From positions 72,638,580 to 72,702,579 of the forward strand of contig CM071573.1 of NCBI GenBank assembly GCA_036426205.1: a stretch of DNA of 64,000 nucleotides. Reading direction: 5' to 3'. Source of the DNA: Ascaphus truei (lineage: Eukaryota; Chordata; Amphibia; Anura; Ascaphidae). Below the pieces are notes generated by a model. That model ran no database searches, was not told the DNA's origin, and saw only the letters and a program-made list of their open reading frames with translations. The translations under genes and the position numbers were made by a program. Shown piece after piece: positions 21,615 to 33,729 of the stretch (the stretch's first letter is position 1; the number at the start of each line of letters is the position of its first letter).

Positions 21615-21938
21615 TTACCTGCCCAAGTTTCCAGTCTCTCCAAGTCCTTCTGGACAGTAAATACACAATTTAGTATCATCAGCAAAGATGGAGACTTTTT
21701 TCTCTATGGCAACCTCAGGGTCATTAATAAACATGTTAGAAAGAAGGGTTCCCAGTACCGATCCCTGAGATACTCCACTCACAACTTTAGCCCAACCTGA
21801 AAAAGTTCCATTTATGACAACACTCTGTTGTCTATCCTTCAACCAGTTTTTAATCCAGGTACATATTTGCTTTATTTTGTACACCAACCTCTTGTGTGGA
21901 ACCGTATCAAAAGCCTTTGCAAAATCTAAGTAGACCAC
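21615..21938 (-). pseudogene. CR1 reverse transcriptase palm fragment
   Basis: The 107-codon frame holds three RT blocks in order: VYLDFAKAFDTVPH (motif A with its aspartate), SGVSQGSVLGTLL (motif B) and SIFADDTKL (motif C with the catalytic ADD). Spacing is normal for CR1. One change reads MFINDPE where the family usually has LFINDL. Downstream the frame is lost, so no full protein is possible. Confidence 0.93.
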
Positions 21939-22159
21939 ATCAACTGCATTACCCTGGTCTACTTACCTCCTCAAATAAACAAATAAGGTTAGTTTGGCAT
22001 GATCTATCCTTCATAAATCCCTGCTGACTATTACTAATAATTTTGTTTTCCATTAGGTATTCCTGAATAGTATCCCGTATTAAACCTTCAAGTAGCTTCC
22101 CCACTATTGAAGTCAGGCTTACAGGTCTGTAATTCCCCGGTTGTGATCTAGCTCACTTT

Positions 22160-22354
22160 TTAAAATATAGGCACCACATCTGCTTTATGCCAATCTTGTG
22201 GTACTGAGCCTGTGAAAATTGAGTCCTTGTTTACTTTACTTTTATAAAGACGCCTATGAACTTCTTCATCAGTTAACCAATTGTTCATTAATATAGAGGT
22301 TGGGGCTTCCTCCTGCGGCACTACTATTGAACTTGATTCCTCCCTGGTAAACAC
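22160..22354 (-). pseudogene. CR1 RT N-terminal/finger fragment
   Basis: The frame ends in SIFTGSVPQDWHKADVVPIF, the conserved 'VP.dW..A.V.PIFK' block just before the RT fingers in CR1-like elements. It is in the same orientation as the palm fragment and ~230 bp upstream of it. Confidence 0.85.
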
Positions 22355-23145
22355 AGAGGCAAAGAATTTGTTTAATACAGTACCGACACACTTTATTGCA
22401 GTGTGGTCGGTACCGCAAGCCGGGAGATTTCCCGGCTTGCTAGTGGCCGCCCCTCGGCGTGCCGCGCGTCATAGACGCGCGGTCACGCGTCTTCGGGAGC
22501 GTGCGCCCCCTGCACGTGCGTCCAGGGGCTCCCCGAGGGAGCCCTGGTGTCCCGCGATCGCGGGACAGCGGCAGGGGGTTCCGGGGGACCCGGCGGACCC
22601 GGCAGCGGTAGGGAGAGCGCCCCGATCGGAGGGCGCTCTTCCGCTGCTTCGGCGCGCGCCCGTCACACTCGGGCGCGCGCCAGGCTACTGCTGCGGCCAA
22701 GAACGGGCAAATGCTCGAATAAACTTGGCCGCAGCAGTACCTCTGCTTTTTTTCGTCTCCTATAATCTGCCTACCCATGTCACACTGAAAGGGTCCTATA
22801 TTTTCTTTTCTCATTTTTTTGTTATTAAGGTACTTAAAGAACTTTTTAGGGTTGACCTTACTTTCTATTGCAATCCTTTTTTCATTATCCATTTTTGCTA
22901 ATTTGATTGCCCTTTTGCAATTTTTGTTACATTCCTTATATTTCTGATATGGCCCTACTATTGAAATGTGATTCTTCCCTGATAAACACAGAGGCAAAGA
23001 TTTTGTTTAATTCCTCTGCTTTTTCCTTATCTCCATAAATCTGCCTGCCCATCTCACACTGAAAGGGTCCTATATTTTATTTTCTGATTATTTTGTTATT
23101 AATGTACTGGAAGAACTTTTTAAAGTTGATCTTACTTTCTTTTTT
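22318..23145 (-). repeat. Tandem internal duplication in the CR1 5' half
   Basis: 'ctactattgaa...ttgattcctccctggtaaacacagaggcaaag' at 22320 recurs at 22953, and 'cacactgaaagggtcctatatttt' recurs at 22780 and 23057. The first unit was later split by the GC-rich MITE and the second by the Tx1/L1 insertion. Confidence 0.85.
22378..22737. mobile_element. GC-rich mariner-like MITE, TA target
   Basis: The left end CAGTACCGACACACTTTATT and right end AATAAACTTGGCCGCAGCAG are diverged inverted repeats flanked by TA. The interior is very CpG-rich with nested palindromes (for example CCCGCGATCGCGGG). It interrupts CR1 sequence. A relative with better ends is at 30840-31238. Confidence 0.7.
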
Positions 23146-23775
23146 TTTTTTTAAACAAACATTTTTAATGGTTTTCATGAAGGGTTACAGGCAGCATTCC
23201 GAAACATTTACAGGATGTGTGTTTACCACCAATTGTACATACATTAAGGCAGTCAATCTTACAGAACCTAGACAGGGATGCTTGCAGAAAATAAACAGTA
23301 TCTCCTCCTTATTTTAAAGAAGAAAAGTGAGAATAGGGTAGAACAGGTAGAGAAAGAGAAAAAGAAAAGGGTGAAGAGGGGAGGAGGAGGAGGGGGAGGG
23401 GGAGGGGGGGGGAGGCGCAGCGATCTGGAGATGCGAGTGTTTTAATCTTAACTGTAGGGCCATAAGTCCCAGACCTTGTTAAACCGGTCTAGGCTCTGGT
23501 TCAGGAGGGCCGACAGGTATTCCATCGATTTAACCTCATTTGTTCGACGGAGTACCATCTGTTTGGACGGGGTTTTTATTTGTTTCCAATTGGCTGTTAG
23601 CGAGCAGCGAGCTGCTGTGAGCAGGTGTGAGATTAGTTTTCTCGTAGAAGCTGAGGCTGAATCAGTTGGTTTTGCTAGTAGGAACACCATGGGGTCTAGA
23701 GGTAGAAGCTCGATCGAGTACACAGAGCTCTTAGCCCTAAATTCTCTGATCCCAAAAAAAACAGGGATGTTCTTG
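23141..23775 (-). mobile_element. 5'-truncated Tx1/L1-type LINE with 15-bp target duplication
   Basis: It is flanked by TTGATCTTACTTTCT at 23126-23140 and 23776-23790. The left end is a poly(T), i.e. a poly(A) tail on the minus strand. A G-rich 3' UTR (23385-23415) and an ORF2 C-terminal fragment precede it. Target-primed reverse transcription leaves exactly this structure. It is inserted in the CR1 LINE. Confidence 0.93.
23448..23775 (-). pseudogene. Tx1/L1 ORF2 C-terminal fragment
   Basis: Within the insertion the frame reads SHLLTAARCSLTANWKQIKT, then MEYLSALL, and ends ...VWDLWPYS-stop. This is the residue order of the L1/Tx1 ORF2 extreme C-terminus (l...Ar..ia..Wk....ps). About 108 codons remain. 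The open frame continues rightward into CR1 sequence only by chance. Confidence 0.85.
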
Positions 23776-23999
23776 TTGATCTTACTTTCTATTGCAATCC
23801 TTTCTTCATTATCCATTTTTGTTAATTTGATTACCCTTTTGCAATTTTTGTTATGTTCCATATAAGTATGATACGATGCCTCTGTCCCTTCTGACGTCAA
23901 GAATCTAAACACCTGCCTCTTCTTTTCCATTTCCTCCCTTACCTGTATATTTAGCCACATTGATTTTGACTTATTTATTTTATACTTATAACCCACTGA

Positions 24000-24235
24000 T
24001 AAGTTTCTTTTTCTAACAATATTTTAAAGACTGCCCATTTAACTGCCACATTTTTCCCTGCAAAAACATCATCTCAACGTATTCCTTGTAAATTAGTCCT
24101 GAGTTTATTAGAATCTGCCTTTCTAAAGTTTAAGGTCTTTGTTGAACCCAAGTAGTCTGTTTTTTGATAATTTATTTCAAATGAGACCATGTTATGATCA
24201 CTGTTCCCCAAATAACCATGATTTTCCATGTTGGA
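24000..24235 (-). pseudogene. CR1 AP-endonuclease C-terminal fragment
   Basis: One minus-strand frame near 24230-24120 gives GYLGNSDHNMVSFEI followed by LNFRKADSNKLRTNL. SDH.MV.FEI is the last catalytic block of LINE AP endonucleases, containing the conserved Asp-His pair. The frame is then interrupted by a stop. The element's 5' end lies just beyond. Confidence 0.8.
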
Positions 24236-24239
24236 TGTA

Positions 24240-25090
24240 GCACTGAGGCTCTATGTCTTTTGTTTATGCAATGTGTCAAAATAAACTTATATTCCCACTT
24301 TCTTTATATTGATATATCTTCTACATTGACTTTATGTTATAAAGAAAACATCCAGCCATAGAGTAACTGTGGGCCAAATTAAAATGCCATGCATCAGCAG
24401 ATGTCACAGTGCCTTACATGATCTGTTTTTCTTCATCATGTTTCGGAATTACTGAACTTCTGGAGCTTGCAAAACATCATTTTGCTTCAACGGAAAACAC
24501 TAGGTTATGAAAAAATCTGAATTCAAAGCAACAGATCCTACTTACTGATTTGTATTTCTCTTTCCTGGTTGACAAGGCATCAGGAGCTCAAATTTAATCA
24601 TTGTATACAGACTTGACACAGGCATGGAACACCTTCTTACACAATGCTACCGGTGGTTTTGAAATGATGTTGACTAACTTTATACGTTTAGGAGAAGGAC
24701 CAACAGCAAACACAAAAAAAACAACAAGAAATATCAACTACATAATATATACAGCTTCTTTTAGTGGTTTACTATGGGAATTTTACTTGAGCATGGAAAA
24801 CTGCTTCAGATTTCACTGTAACCATTCCATTGTTCTTATGAGCACTATTTGTTTCTTTATTTAGTCAGGATGCGCAGTTTGTTTATGAGAGTTTGTGAAC
24901 CAGGCGAAATTTGGCAATATCTTTTGGGGAAAAATGTGCAAAGAAAATGCGAAGACATTTGCACAACTCTACCAGTCATATGGCCCCTTATACACTACCA
25001 TTCTCGCAAAACTCTTATGGGTGGCATAAAAGTTGAGGTAATCTATGGAAAATCATTACTATTAGCATCCCGTTAATTTAGTGTTGTTCA
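24240..25090. other. No recognisable feature
   Basis: AT-rich sequence without a convincing ORF or repeat. Confidence 0.5.
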
Positions 25091-25091
25091 A

Positions 25092-25288
25092 TCAGGGTTC
25101 CTATGAACCATTGGGTTCCCCGGTCGTCCTTAAAGGGTTCCCTCCAATTTTCTGGTCGTTTGAAAATTGTATCAAATACAAAATAATTTACAATGTATCT
25201 GATCACAGAGTTGCTATTAGAGGCGGTTGAGGGTTCCTCAGAATTTCACTTTGGGTTCCATAACCACAAAAAGGTTGAAAACCACTGA
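25092..25288. mobile_element. hAT-like MITE, family C copy 1
   Basis: The right end TTGAAAACCACTG is the complement of a Charlie-type hAT terminus (CAGTGGTTTTCAACC). The left end CAGGGTTCCTATGAACC is diverged. The same ~190-bp sequence ('gaaaattgtatcaaatac', 'gcatctgatcacaga') recurs at 28633-28817 in the same orientation. No clean 8-bp target duplication was found. Confidence 0.65.
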
Positions 25289-25289
25289 C

Positions 25290-27350
25290 TTAGGGTAACG
25301 CCACATTAAATAGCAGAATGGAGCTTAGTTTATTCATGCCTACATATTTTGCGTGTCCTTAGAATGATGTATTTGGTACAGATACATATATTATTTCTCA
25401 TCCCCACTCATTAGCTGCCCTTATACTTTGGTATCTACGAGATGAATAAGAAACACTATATTGCCCAGGCCTTTCTTCGGTAAAGACAATTTTACTTTTC
25501 TTTGTCAAAGGATGCACAGCAGCATTATAATGGACTGCTGTTTGTAAGACTTCTTCACCTAACACGGCCTCTACTTGTTTACTGCAGCAGCGAGCATGGC
25601 TGGGTTCCTCTCCTGCTAGTGTATCTTCTCTCTCCATCAGTATTTTATGTAGTAAATCATTTTTTGCAAATGGGAAGAGGCAGCTGACCATAAAGACGCG
25701 TGATAACTTTAAAAGGCCAGGTAATTGACAATATTGCACATGCATTAAACACACAGATAAACACACACAATTCCATTCCAGAGCAAGATAAGTGATTATT
25801 GTGTAAGCTGAACCATTGCCGCACTATCACAGGAGAACAGGAACATGTTTTCCTATTTTCCGTGCATGGACAAGATCAGATTATTCGAACTAGTGAGAGG
25901 TAGTCTAAAAATGTATACTGTAGCTTTGCAGCCTGCTGATTTAGAATTCAGGTTTCACATGGGCCGGTGTTGTTATACTTAGAGAATTTAGACAGCAAAA
26001 TAAACTGTATAATAAGGGTTGTGTTTCTTATGGACATAAATTACCAGGCTGACAAATTTAAATAATAATTCAGTGGTAATAAAGAAATAATCCCCTAGGC
26101 TGCCTTTTATTAACTCGGAAACTGCTCCAAGAACAAATAAAAAGTCTAATTTTCCCTGGCCGATATTAAATATGTCAAATCATATTTGTGAGCCAGTGTG
26201 AATAAAGCTAAGTGAATGATCTTTTATAGAATCATTGGACAAAGGAGCCTGGCATAAACGTGATGCTTTAATTTTGGACCATATTGGCTATTATCCTACA
26301 GCACTTTACAATGGAGTGTTGAGAATCTGGGACTTCGCTACAGGAAAAGGAGAAAAGACACGCAAAACAGCTATCACTTGAGAAATTCTCCTAAGCAGCT
26401 TTGCTTAATGCACATTAGCGTTCTTGGATTGATTTAAAGGGGCAATCCCTTCTAGAACCAAAGTGAACTAATTCCAGTGACATGTTTAAGGGGTCTACTC
26501 TGGGTAATTTATACCCTTTTTACCCAAATCTGACACCTACTGTATAAGTATTTTAATTTTGTTTTAAGTTAGACATGGGAGGGGGCATGATTTCCTTTGG
26601 CTGCTCCCTTTTGTGTGATGTCACTGTGTGATCAGCAAGCGCTTGTACAGCCAGAGTCACCCTCTCCTCCCCACCTCCCCTTATCTTTATTGGCTCTCTG
26701 ATAAGGACAAGAAAGAAGAAAACACTTGACTGACAAACAATTCCCCATTCAGAGGCCCCTAAGAAATTCAACTGGCCTTTAAAGGTTAATTCCTACTAAC
26801 AGACAGATTATTGATGTGACAATGCAATGAGAGCACCGTGAAATATAACAATAGCAGTTGTTTCTGAATTTAATATATAATAACTTTTCAAATGTAGGCC
26901 TGAAGCAGAACCACAAAAAGCATAACAACAAATATTACAAATGATACAATATATACGTTTAATAAAAAGTAGTTAGGGTATCATAATGAACCCTATTTCG
27001 GATAAGTTTAACTCTTTAAAGTTGCAGAGATCCGAGGGCTGAGTTACAAAGCAGATTTGGAGAAATTACACCGGCAACGTTTTGAAAGGAAAATGTTTGC
27101 ATCAAAAACTCTCAAATAGTTACTAAGCTTAAGTGGAACATCTCCTTTAAGGTTCTCATTGCTTGAGATCCCTACAATTGTGTAATCACTAAGCTTTAAG
27201 TGAAATGGTTAAGTCTCTAACTTGGAGAAATGTTCAGATCATACAAGATACATAAACTTCCCTCGTAGAATTGTGCATGGCTCGTAGTGATTAGTCGTAG
27301 ATTTCAACTACAGTATGTGGTTAGGGAGTTTGACAAAATCTAATGCATTC
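25290..27350. other. No recognisable gene
   Basis: Short scattered ORFs only, none with a recognisable motif. No clear repeat signature. Confidence 0.45.
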
Positions 27351-27358
27351 ATCGAATG

Positions 27359-27769
27359 CAGGGGTTGGTCAACTCCAGTCCTCATGGGCCAAAACAGGTC
27401 AGGTTTTCAAGGATATCCCTGCTTCAGCACAGGTGGTGGCTCAGTCAGAATGACTGAGACACTTGTGCTGAAGCAGGGCCAAACCTAATACAGCTCAACC
27501 CCCTTACAATGCTGTGCTTGGGGTCCAAAGAATCACATTGCACTATAAGCGGATCGCGTTAGAAATAGTGTACAATTGTATGCGTTGTACATTAAAGTAT
27601 TTACAAAACCAATAATTTTGTTGTAAAGTATTCATAACTACGAAAATTGGGAGCCACGCTAGCATCGCGTTATAAGAGGATTTGCGTTGTAACAGATGGC
27701 GTTATAACTGGGTTGAGCTTTATTTGGCCTGTACCAACAATCCTTGAGGACTGGAGTTGGCCACTCCTG
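27359..27769. mobile_element. hAT MITE family A with nested mariner-like MITE
   Basis: The ends CAGGGGTTGGTCAACTCCAG and CTGGAGTTGGCCACTCCTG are inverted repeats. The target duplication is ATCGAATG/ATCTAATG (27351-27358 and 27770-27777), 7 of 8 bases. A second MITE (27491-27720, ends CAGCTCAACCC / GGGTTGAGCTT, flanked by TA) sits inside it. Related hAT copies are at 49410-49657, 42369-42480 (fragment) and 51769-51868 (fragment). Confidence 0.85.
27491..27720. mobile_element. Mariner-like MITE nested in hAT MITE
   Basis: Ends CAGCTCAACCC and GGGTTGAGCTT are inverted repeats flanked by TA. The interior has inverted segments such as GCGTTATAAG. No coding sequence. From 27780 to 28630 no feature is seen. 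Confidence 0.65.
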
Positions 27770-28632
27770 ATCTAATGTTTCTAAATGAGCTTGCTCCATG
27801 TTTCGGAGAGATGTTATAACCTTTCTAGCTTGGACACTAAAGGAATAAATCCACACAACACAATTGTATATTGTTTTAACAGGGAAAACAAGCCTTTTAG
27901 TTATCATTGCCTATCACCATAACTTGCATCTTTAACCACATGAAAAATCTTTAATGTATTTTCCTTCCTGTAATACAAACTTAACTTGCATGGGAATCAG
28001 TGTGATATGATTATATGAATCGTCTTGACAGCTTATCTTACATTCTTTCAGTATTGCTTTACTTTATATCCATTGTATATTAGCAAATGGTCTGACCTCA
28101 GAGGCTTTAAAGAAAGGTGTTTAGGTTTCTTCATTTTACCTTGAACAGGAAATCGATGGGTGCTACAGAAGCGTATCTCGGTGTTTTGCTAGATTATTGC
28201 CAGTACAGATATGTTGAGATAGGGACATATTACCTGGTTCAGTGAAAGAAGCGATAAAAAGCAAATTTATCATTAAACTCTGTGAGGAATACTTTTTTTC
28301 CCTAGAAATGTATGGCAAATCCAGTAAAACCACATAAAAATTGTATATCCGTACAAAGTAATGACAATTAAGCTCAGCACCAGTTGGAGGTTGTATAAAA
28401 TTTTCAATGAATAATGTTCAATTAGTCCCTGTAATGCTCAATGCCGTCTTCCTCAATGGAGTTATTTTTGTCCTACTAGTCAAGGGGGTGGTTTCTCTCT
28501 TCACGGGGTTTATTAGGTGTTTCGGTACATCTTGATATAAGGTAACTTTGGGAATCCCCATTGCCGGCAAAGGAGAAATTTGTGCCCAATAAGTTTTTGA
28601 CCAGTGGGAACAAAGCAGGTGTGGACTTAGGC

Positions 28633-28817
28633 CAGTGTTTTAGGTTCCCCGGGCATCCCTAAAGGGTTCCCTGTATTTTTCTGTCCCTTGAAAATTGTAT
28701 CAAATACGGAAGAACTTAAAATGCATCTGATCACAGACGCTCTATTAGAGAGGTTTGGGGGGTTCGTCAAAATTTCACTTGGGGTTCCTTAACCAAAAAA
28801 AGGTTGGAAACCACTGC
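28633..28817. mobile_element. hAT-like MITE, family C copy 2
   Basis: A direct-orientation copy of the sequence at 25092-25288, with ends CAGTGTTTTAGGTTCCC and AAGGTTGGAAACCACTG. No clean target duplication. From 28820 to 29260 no gene is seen. Confidence 0.65.
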
Positions 28818-29267
28818 ATTATGCTAAAAAATTAATGCTCCATGCATTTGTGGTATTTACTGTAGTAGAAAGCTATGCCATTCTGCTTAATGTATGTGAA
28901 GAGGATCTCACAGCTGCTGTTTGGTTATAGGTCAGTCTGGAATGTAAGGGTCACGATTTTGGAAACTGGCACCTCCTTCTGTTCCATCATGTGACTTTAA
29001 TGATATATATAATCTATATCATCTATAGAGATCCTCTGTGTAGAGTTCTTATGCCATGAACGTTGAAGCAGGATATGCATGGCCCCTCTATGATAGTACA
29101 GCTGTAGCCAACTTACTGTATATCACCTTTAGTTTGAGGTATGCCCAAGCATACCTGGGTATTCTGCAACAACATTACCACTGAATCCTATGTAAGTCAA
29201 AGCGAGTTAATGCTGGAATGGGTGTTATAAACCATTCTGTCACGGGGTGTATGTGCCCCTGTGTGTG

Positions 29268-29460
29268 CTGTGTGCTGTGGCTCAGATCTGATTGCTCTGC
29301 TGTTTAGAGCTGTGTACTTTACTGTTCAGAACTGTTTGTTCTGCTATTTAGAGCTGTGTAGTCTGCTGTTGTTCAGAGCTGATTGCTCTGCCATTGTTCA
29401 GAGCTAATTGCTCTGCTCTTGCTCAGAACCATTCGCTGTGCTGTGATGCAGTCGTTTGCT
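29268..29460. repeat. Minisatellite of ~30-bp units
   Basis: Six to seven diverged units of the form 'gttcagagctgattgctctgct'. It is preceded at 29241 by TGTCACGGGGTG, which looks like an LTR start, so it may be part of an LTR. From 29460 to 30660 no gene is seen. Confidence 0.75.
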
Positions 29461-30677
29461 CTAAGAAGTTCTTTCCTGTTAGAATGTTATTCTGCAAATT
29501 TTAGTCTTTTTTCTCCCACCTGATAAGGGATCTGTTTTTGGTATCTCCTCATGGTAGGAGAAATGAGGAGAGAAAAGAGGATTTTGTCTCACCTTAATTT
29601 CTTTTATCTTGGTCCATACATGCCAGTACAACTTTTCTCTCCCTTTGCACAGTTTTTTTTTCTTGTTATTATGCTGTTTTCTTTATTCTTTTGTTGCTCA
29701 TCTTGATAGATACGTGCTATGAGGTTGAGAGCAGGAAGCATTATAAGCTGCTGATAGAACCAGAGTAATTGAAAGTTTAACCCTTCCTGCAACTCAGCGT
29801 GGCTTATATCCCATTTGTTTGTACTGGCATCATACAGACCAGAAGATAACATTTTATGTTTTTTCAGTTTTTCATTTCCACTTTTGTCTACTGTATCTCT
29901 TGGAATTCATACACCCAGACAGCTTTCCAATTCTATAGCGATTTATTCATCCAGATAGTCTAAGTTTTCTCTTTGCTGTCTTGAAGGACTTCACGGTAAT
30001 AATGCCTGGTAGGAAATGGAGAAGATAACAAGACAGACGATATATATTTAATAATACTAAAAACAATTCAAGCCAAAGGCCTTAGTTTGAAAAACACAAA
30101 TAACAAGTACAATCTTGTCCGTAATGCATTGGTAATGTTTTAATTAGAGAGACATGCAAACCACACTGAGGAATGCTGCAGCAAATACAAAGCAGCACAG
30201 ATCAGGGTTAAGTTATAAAGAAACGTTTGGAAAATTCAAACGGTATGTCATTTTAGTTCCAGAAACTAATTTTGCTTTTCCCCTATGTATAAAAATTGTA
30301 TTTCGCCTGAATACAAAATTGCTGTAGAACTGCACAAGTACATCAGTTGACTATAAACTGAAAGAGAAAGAATTTCCTATTCTTCTCCTTTTTACATTTC
30401 TACAAAATTCAAAATTCACTGCTAGATGAAGGCCTCCCCAGTGATCTCCCGAAGAGAGGACGATTCCAATCCTAAATATGAAGTACTGTATGCTATATTT
30501 TCTGTATACATATATATTCAGCATGTAACTGATTAAAATAAGTAATTTAGTTTCACATTAGAAATTATATTGGAAAATGATCGGACTCTGCAAAGATAAG
30601 CTGAAGACAGCAAGGTGTATACATGTTTTAAACCTTGTATGTTTAATGTCTGCTGAGTTGAATGGTATATGGTCTAG

Positions 30678-30770
30678 AGCAGAGGTGGACAACCTATTTT
30701 TCAACGGAGCCACAGGTGTGGAGAAGGAGAAGTGAAAATCTCCACACCATGTAAAAATTGAGAAATTAGG
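30678..30770. mobile_element. Possible hAT MITE fragment
   Basis: GCAGAGGTGGACAACCT resembles a hAT end (CAGNGGTGGNCAAC). The copy includes a foldback GGTGTGGAGA/TCTCCACACC and lacks an opposite end. Confidence 0.35.
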
Positions 30771-30839
30771 TCGCTCAATCGAACATTTAAAACAACACAC
30801 TGTTCACTGTTCATCTGCTTTACTCACCTCAGCACTATA

Positions 30840-31238
30840 CACTGGTGACACACTTTATTCGAGCTCGGCTAGTCCCACAAATTCGGGTATACCCGGGTGT
30901 ATTGAGGTTTGTGACTGTTTTCTGCCCGAGTGCATTGAGGTATTTTCCAGGCATGGATTGAAGAATTTTATTCACGCTGGCTGCAATACTGCACAGTATA
31001 TATATATATATACTGCATTACAATTCATGAATTTATGCCATCTGGTAGACACGCGAAGCATTGCAGCCTATTAAATCCTAATCATTATCATTTAACAGAT
31101 CAGCCGCCCGTCAGCCAGGCATGAACCCAGGCTGGGAAGGCAAACGCAACGGGGCTTGTCAGAGGTGAGGAGCGGCGCATTCCAGGTATCTGCCAGGTAC
31201 ATACTGGGTATTTGCTCGAATAAAGTGTGTCGGTGCAG
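30840..31238. mobile_element. Mariner-like MITE, TA target (relative of 22378-22737)
   Basis: The ends CACTGGTGACACACTTTATT and AATAAAGTGTGTCGGTGCAG are inverted repeats, extended by CGAGC/GCTCG, and flanked by TA. A short TA repeat interrupts the middle (30998-31013). Confidence 0.75.
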
Positions 31239-31371
31239 TACCTGCTGCTGGTTCACATTGTTGACTCATTAAGAAAGTGGAAACCAGCACACGCCATCAG
31301 GAAAAAGTTTATTTTACTGTGGGAGTTGGCAAATTCAAATTTGCCACACTTTCATGGCCAATACGCCACTT

Positions 31372-31756
31372 GTTATTTATTTATTTATTTATAAAATGTT
31401 TTACCAGGAAGTAATACATTGAGAGTTACCTCTCGTTTTCAAGTATGTCCTGGACATAGTTAATGACAAATAATACATGGTTACAAATACAGTTACATAA
31501 ATGAACAGGGTATACATTATATACAAGACATTGCATGCACAGCTAGAGAAGATGTATATTATAGGCGTATGTAACAGTTACAGACCAGATTAAAATGTGA
31601 GACAGCCTTAGTTTTGAAAGAACTTAAACTGGTGGTGGATGTGAGAGTCTCCGGTAGGTTGTTCCAGTTTTGGGGTGCACGGTAAGACTGGAACAACCTA
31701 CCGTTCCAGCGATTGGCGAAAGGGTTGCCCACCTCGGGTCTAGAGTTTGAATTCAA
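31372..31756 (-). mobile_element. L2/CR1-type LINE 3' end, diverged minus-strand copy
   Basis: The same family as 4452-4979: TTTA-unit tail, 'gttttaccaggaagtaatacattga', and a minus frame containing APQNWNNLPETLTSTTSLSSFK. The segment 31680-31720 repeats part of the frame in inverted orientation ('gactggaacaacctacc'), a local rearrangement. From 31757 to 32280 no gene is seen. Confidence 0.8.
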
Positions 31757-32282
31757 AGGTTAGTAAAATAGATAGTTAGTTAGTAAAACAATACAATAGA
31801 GAGAGTTCTTAAAATATTAGGAACATAGGATTAACTATAGTTACTTAGTGACAAAACAAAGAGGTTCTTCTATATCAAAGTAAATGAAGGAATGTTTAAA
31901 CATTGATGATTGGCTAAGAACATTTTGGCTGACCTTGAGAAACAGGTATTGCTACTGTATGTTTAGACTGCTTGAGAGAAATGTATAAAGATTGCATTTT
32001 AATTTATAGAATTCAGAATCATTTAACATCCAAGCTAAGAACAACAAAGCTAATGATTCTCCACTCTATAACTACATTCTATATGCCTGAATGATGCAAA
32101 CCAACTGAAATTATGCTGTGAATTATGTTTTCTATTTGTCTCTGATTAAATTGAGAAAAGAACTGTGCCGTGGACTATTTGATATAGATTGAAAGGTGGG
32201 ACATTCATTTGCACCCATCTAATGAAGAAAATCTTCATTTGGCGAACCAGCAAGAATAATATTTATCTCCCAGGTACTCTGG

Positions 32283-32625
32283 TTGAAAACCTCTCTTCTC
32301 CATGGTTCTCCAACACGTTTCTCCATCCTCTCATTTTACTTTTGCTCATTGTATTGGCCTTATGATATCCCTTGGAATCCAGTCCAGCACCAACCTGGCC
32401 CAATAATGGTTATTCCTCTTGCGATTTGTCTGATCCACTGCCATTTTAATTTATTCACCCTTGTGATGGTGCCACAGACATTTGTTTGCTTCAAATCCAC
32501 TAATTGTTTTCCGTCTTGGATAATACTCAGTATACAGCTCTCCATAATTCTTTGTGTTGTCTGAAGTTTCCGAATTATCTTTGCATTTAGAGTCCAAGTT
32601 TCGCTTATTCTCCCCAAATATGAAG
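32283..32625 (-). pseudogene. Non-LTR retrotransposon RT C-terminal fragment
   Basis: The minus frame reads SETWTLNAKIIRKLQTTQRI, then RVNKLKWQWIRQIAR and WCWTGF. This resembles the post-RT region of endonuclease-RT LINEs common in amphibians and insects (SETW.l....kL...qr.me...l.....R......i....KLKW.WaGHiaR). The clade cannot be fixed from this piece. The frame is broken around it. Confidence 0.75.
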
Positions 32626-32647
32626 TGTGTGTGTGTGTGTCTATATA

Positions 32648-32814
32648 CCGTATTGGCCCGAATATAGTATGGTCTCGCACATAACACGACACTAAAGTTT
32701 TGAAGGTGTTCTACATGAAAAATAAAAGGTGTTAGGCTGCGCATATAACACGAGTACAGTTTTCGGAAGGACATTTTAGGAAAAAAACTTAGCACTATAT
32801 TCAGGCCAATATGG
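32648..32814. mobile_element. Short mariner-like MITE, TA target
   Basis: Ends CCGTATTGGCCCGAATATAG and CTATATTCAGGCCAATATGG are inverted repeats flanked by TA; length 167 bp. It lies just upstream of the LINE fragment. From 32815 to 33535 no feature is seen. Confidence 0.85.
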
Positions 32815-33729
32815 TATGTATATAAACCTTTTTTTCTTTGCAAAATACAGTTCCTGCCTCACATACAATTACAATTAAAATATTATGATGAGATCCCTTG
32901 ACATTAAGCAGTATAGGGAGGCAAACTCATCCTGCTTATTAAATTAATTCATGTTTTTATTGAACCAAAAAAATAAAATAACTGATTGCAACGCTTAATG
33001 AATGTGGCTCACTTTATTTAAGAAGGTGTTATCTAAACACGTACACTACATGCTCCCTCTCTAATTAAATTAAACTCAGACAAGAGAATGCATAAAAGAG
33101 CAGAGATAACGTGCTAAATCAAAGTGTTGCTTATTCAGGCATCATTTATGGAATTCCTGAGAGGATATATATGACAAAACAATTTTAATATGTTGAAATC
33201 TTCAACGGGTTTTCTGGCAAATTATACATGCAATAAGAATGCTAAAATGTTTCTACTATTTCTATTGGATACATTCATAATTCTACAGAATTGAACTAAT
33301 AAATCAACTTTGTGAGTTGAGTGAAAAGGCCAATGATTTCTCTTGTGTTGAGGAATTTCCGTACACTTCTAAACTATGAGTTATGGCCTCCATAATTTTT
33401 ACATTTGGATATATCAGTTCTAGTTACAGTTTTGGCATGCCCATTAATGAGAAAAGTTTGTATTATCCTAGCAATGTGATAAGATGAACTCTGGTCCTGT
33501 TGTGTAATCTATATCTTATCTCCTTTTAGGCTATGGCCCCAGTCTTAGGGCTGTTCAATAGAGGGCGCGCTTTCTCCGACGTGCACGCGCGGTAGTTATA
33601 GTTGGTTGTGGTTAGTCAGCCTTCCTATAACAGGACCGTGCGTGCACGGCAGTGAGCGTAGAGCCGGCTGACAGGGGAGAAGATGGGGAAAATAAAGATT
33701 TTGCGCCGCTACCGCCGCTGAAATGTATA

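Larger units (their letters stand above)
18388..24235 (-). mobile_element. CR1-clade LINE, 5' truncated, nested insertions
   Basis: Reading leftward: the tail of an AP endonuclease (24000-24235), a linker, the RT palm (21615-21938), the RT C-terminus (18638-18910), and the frog CR1 3' end with its TATGTAACTATGTAA-type terminus near 18388. The element is split by an LTR (19168-21436), a MITE (22378-22737) and a Tx1/L1 insertion (23141-23775). One ~230-bp internal segment is also duplicated in tandem. Frames are broken by stops and indels. It is a dead copy. Confidence 0.9.

Noticed and set aside
22440..22997. 185-codon and overlapping frames over the GC-rich segment
   Set aside because: They arise from high GC content of a MITE joined to CR1 sequence; the frame crosses the insertion edge and has no continuous homology.
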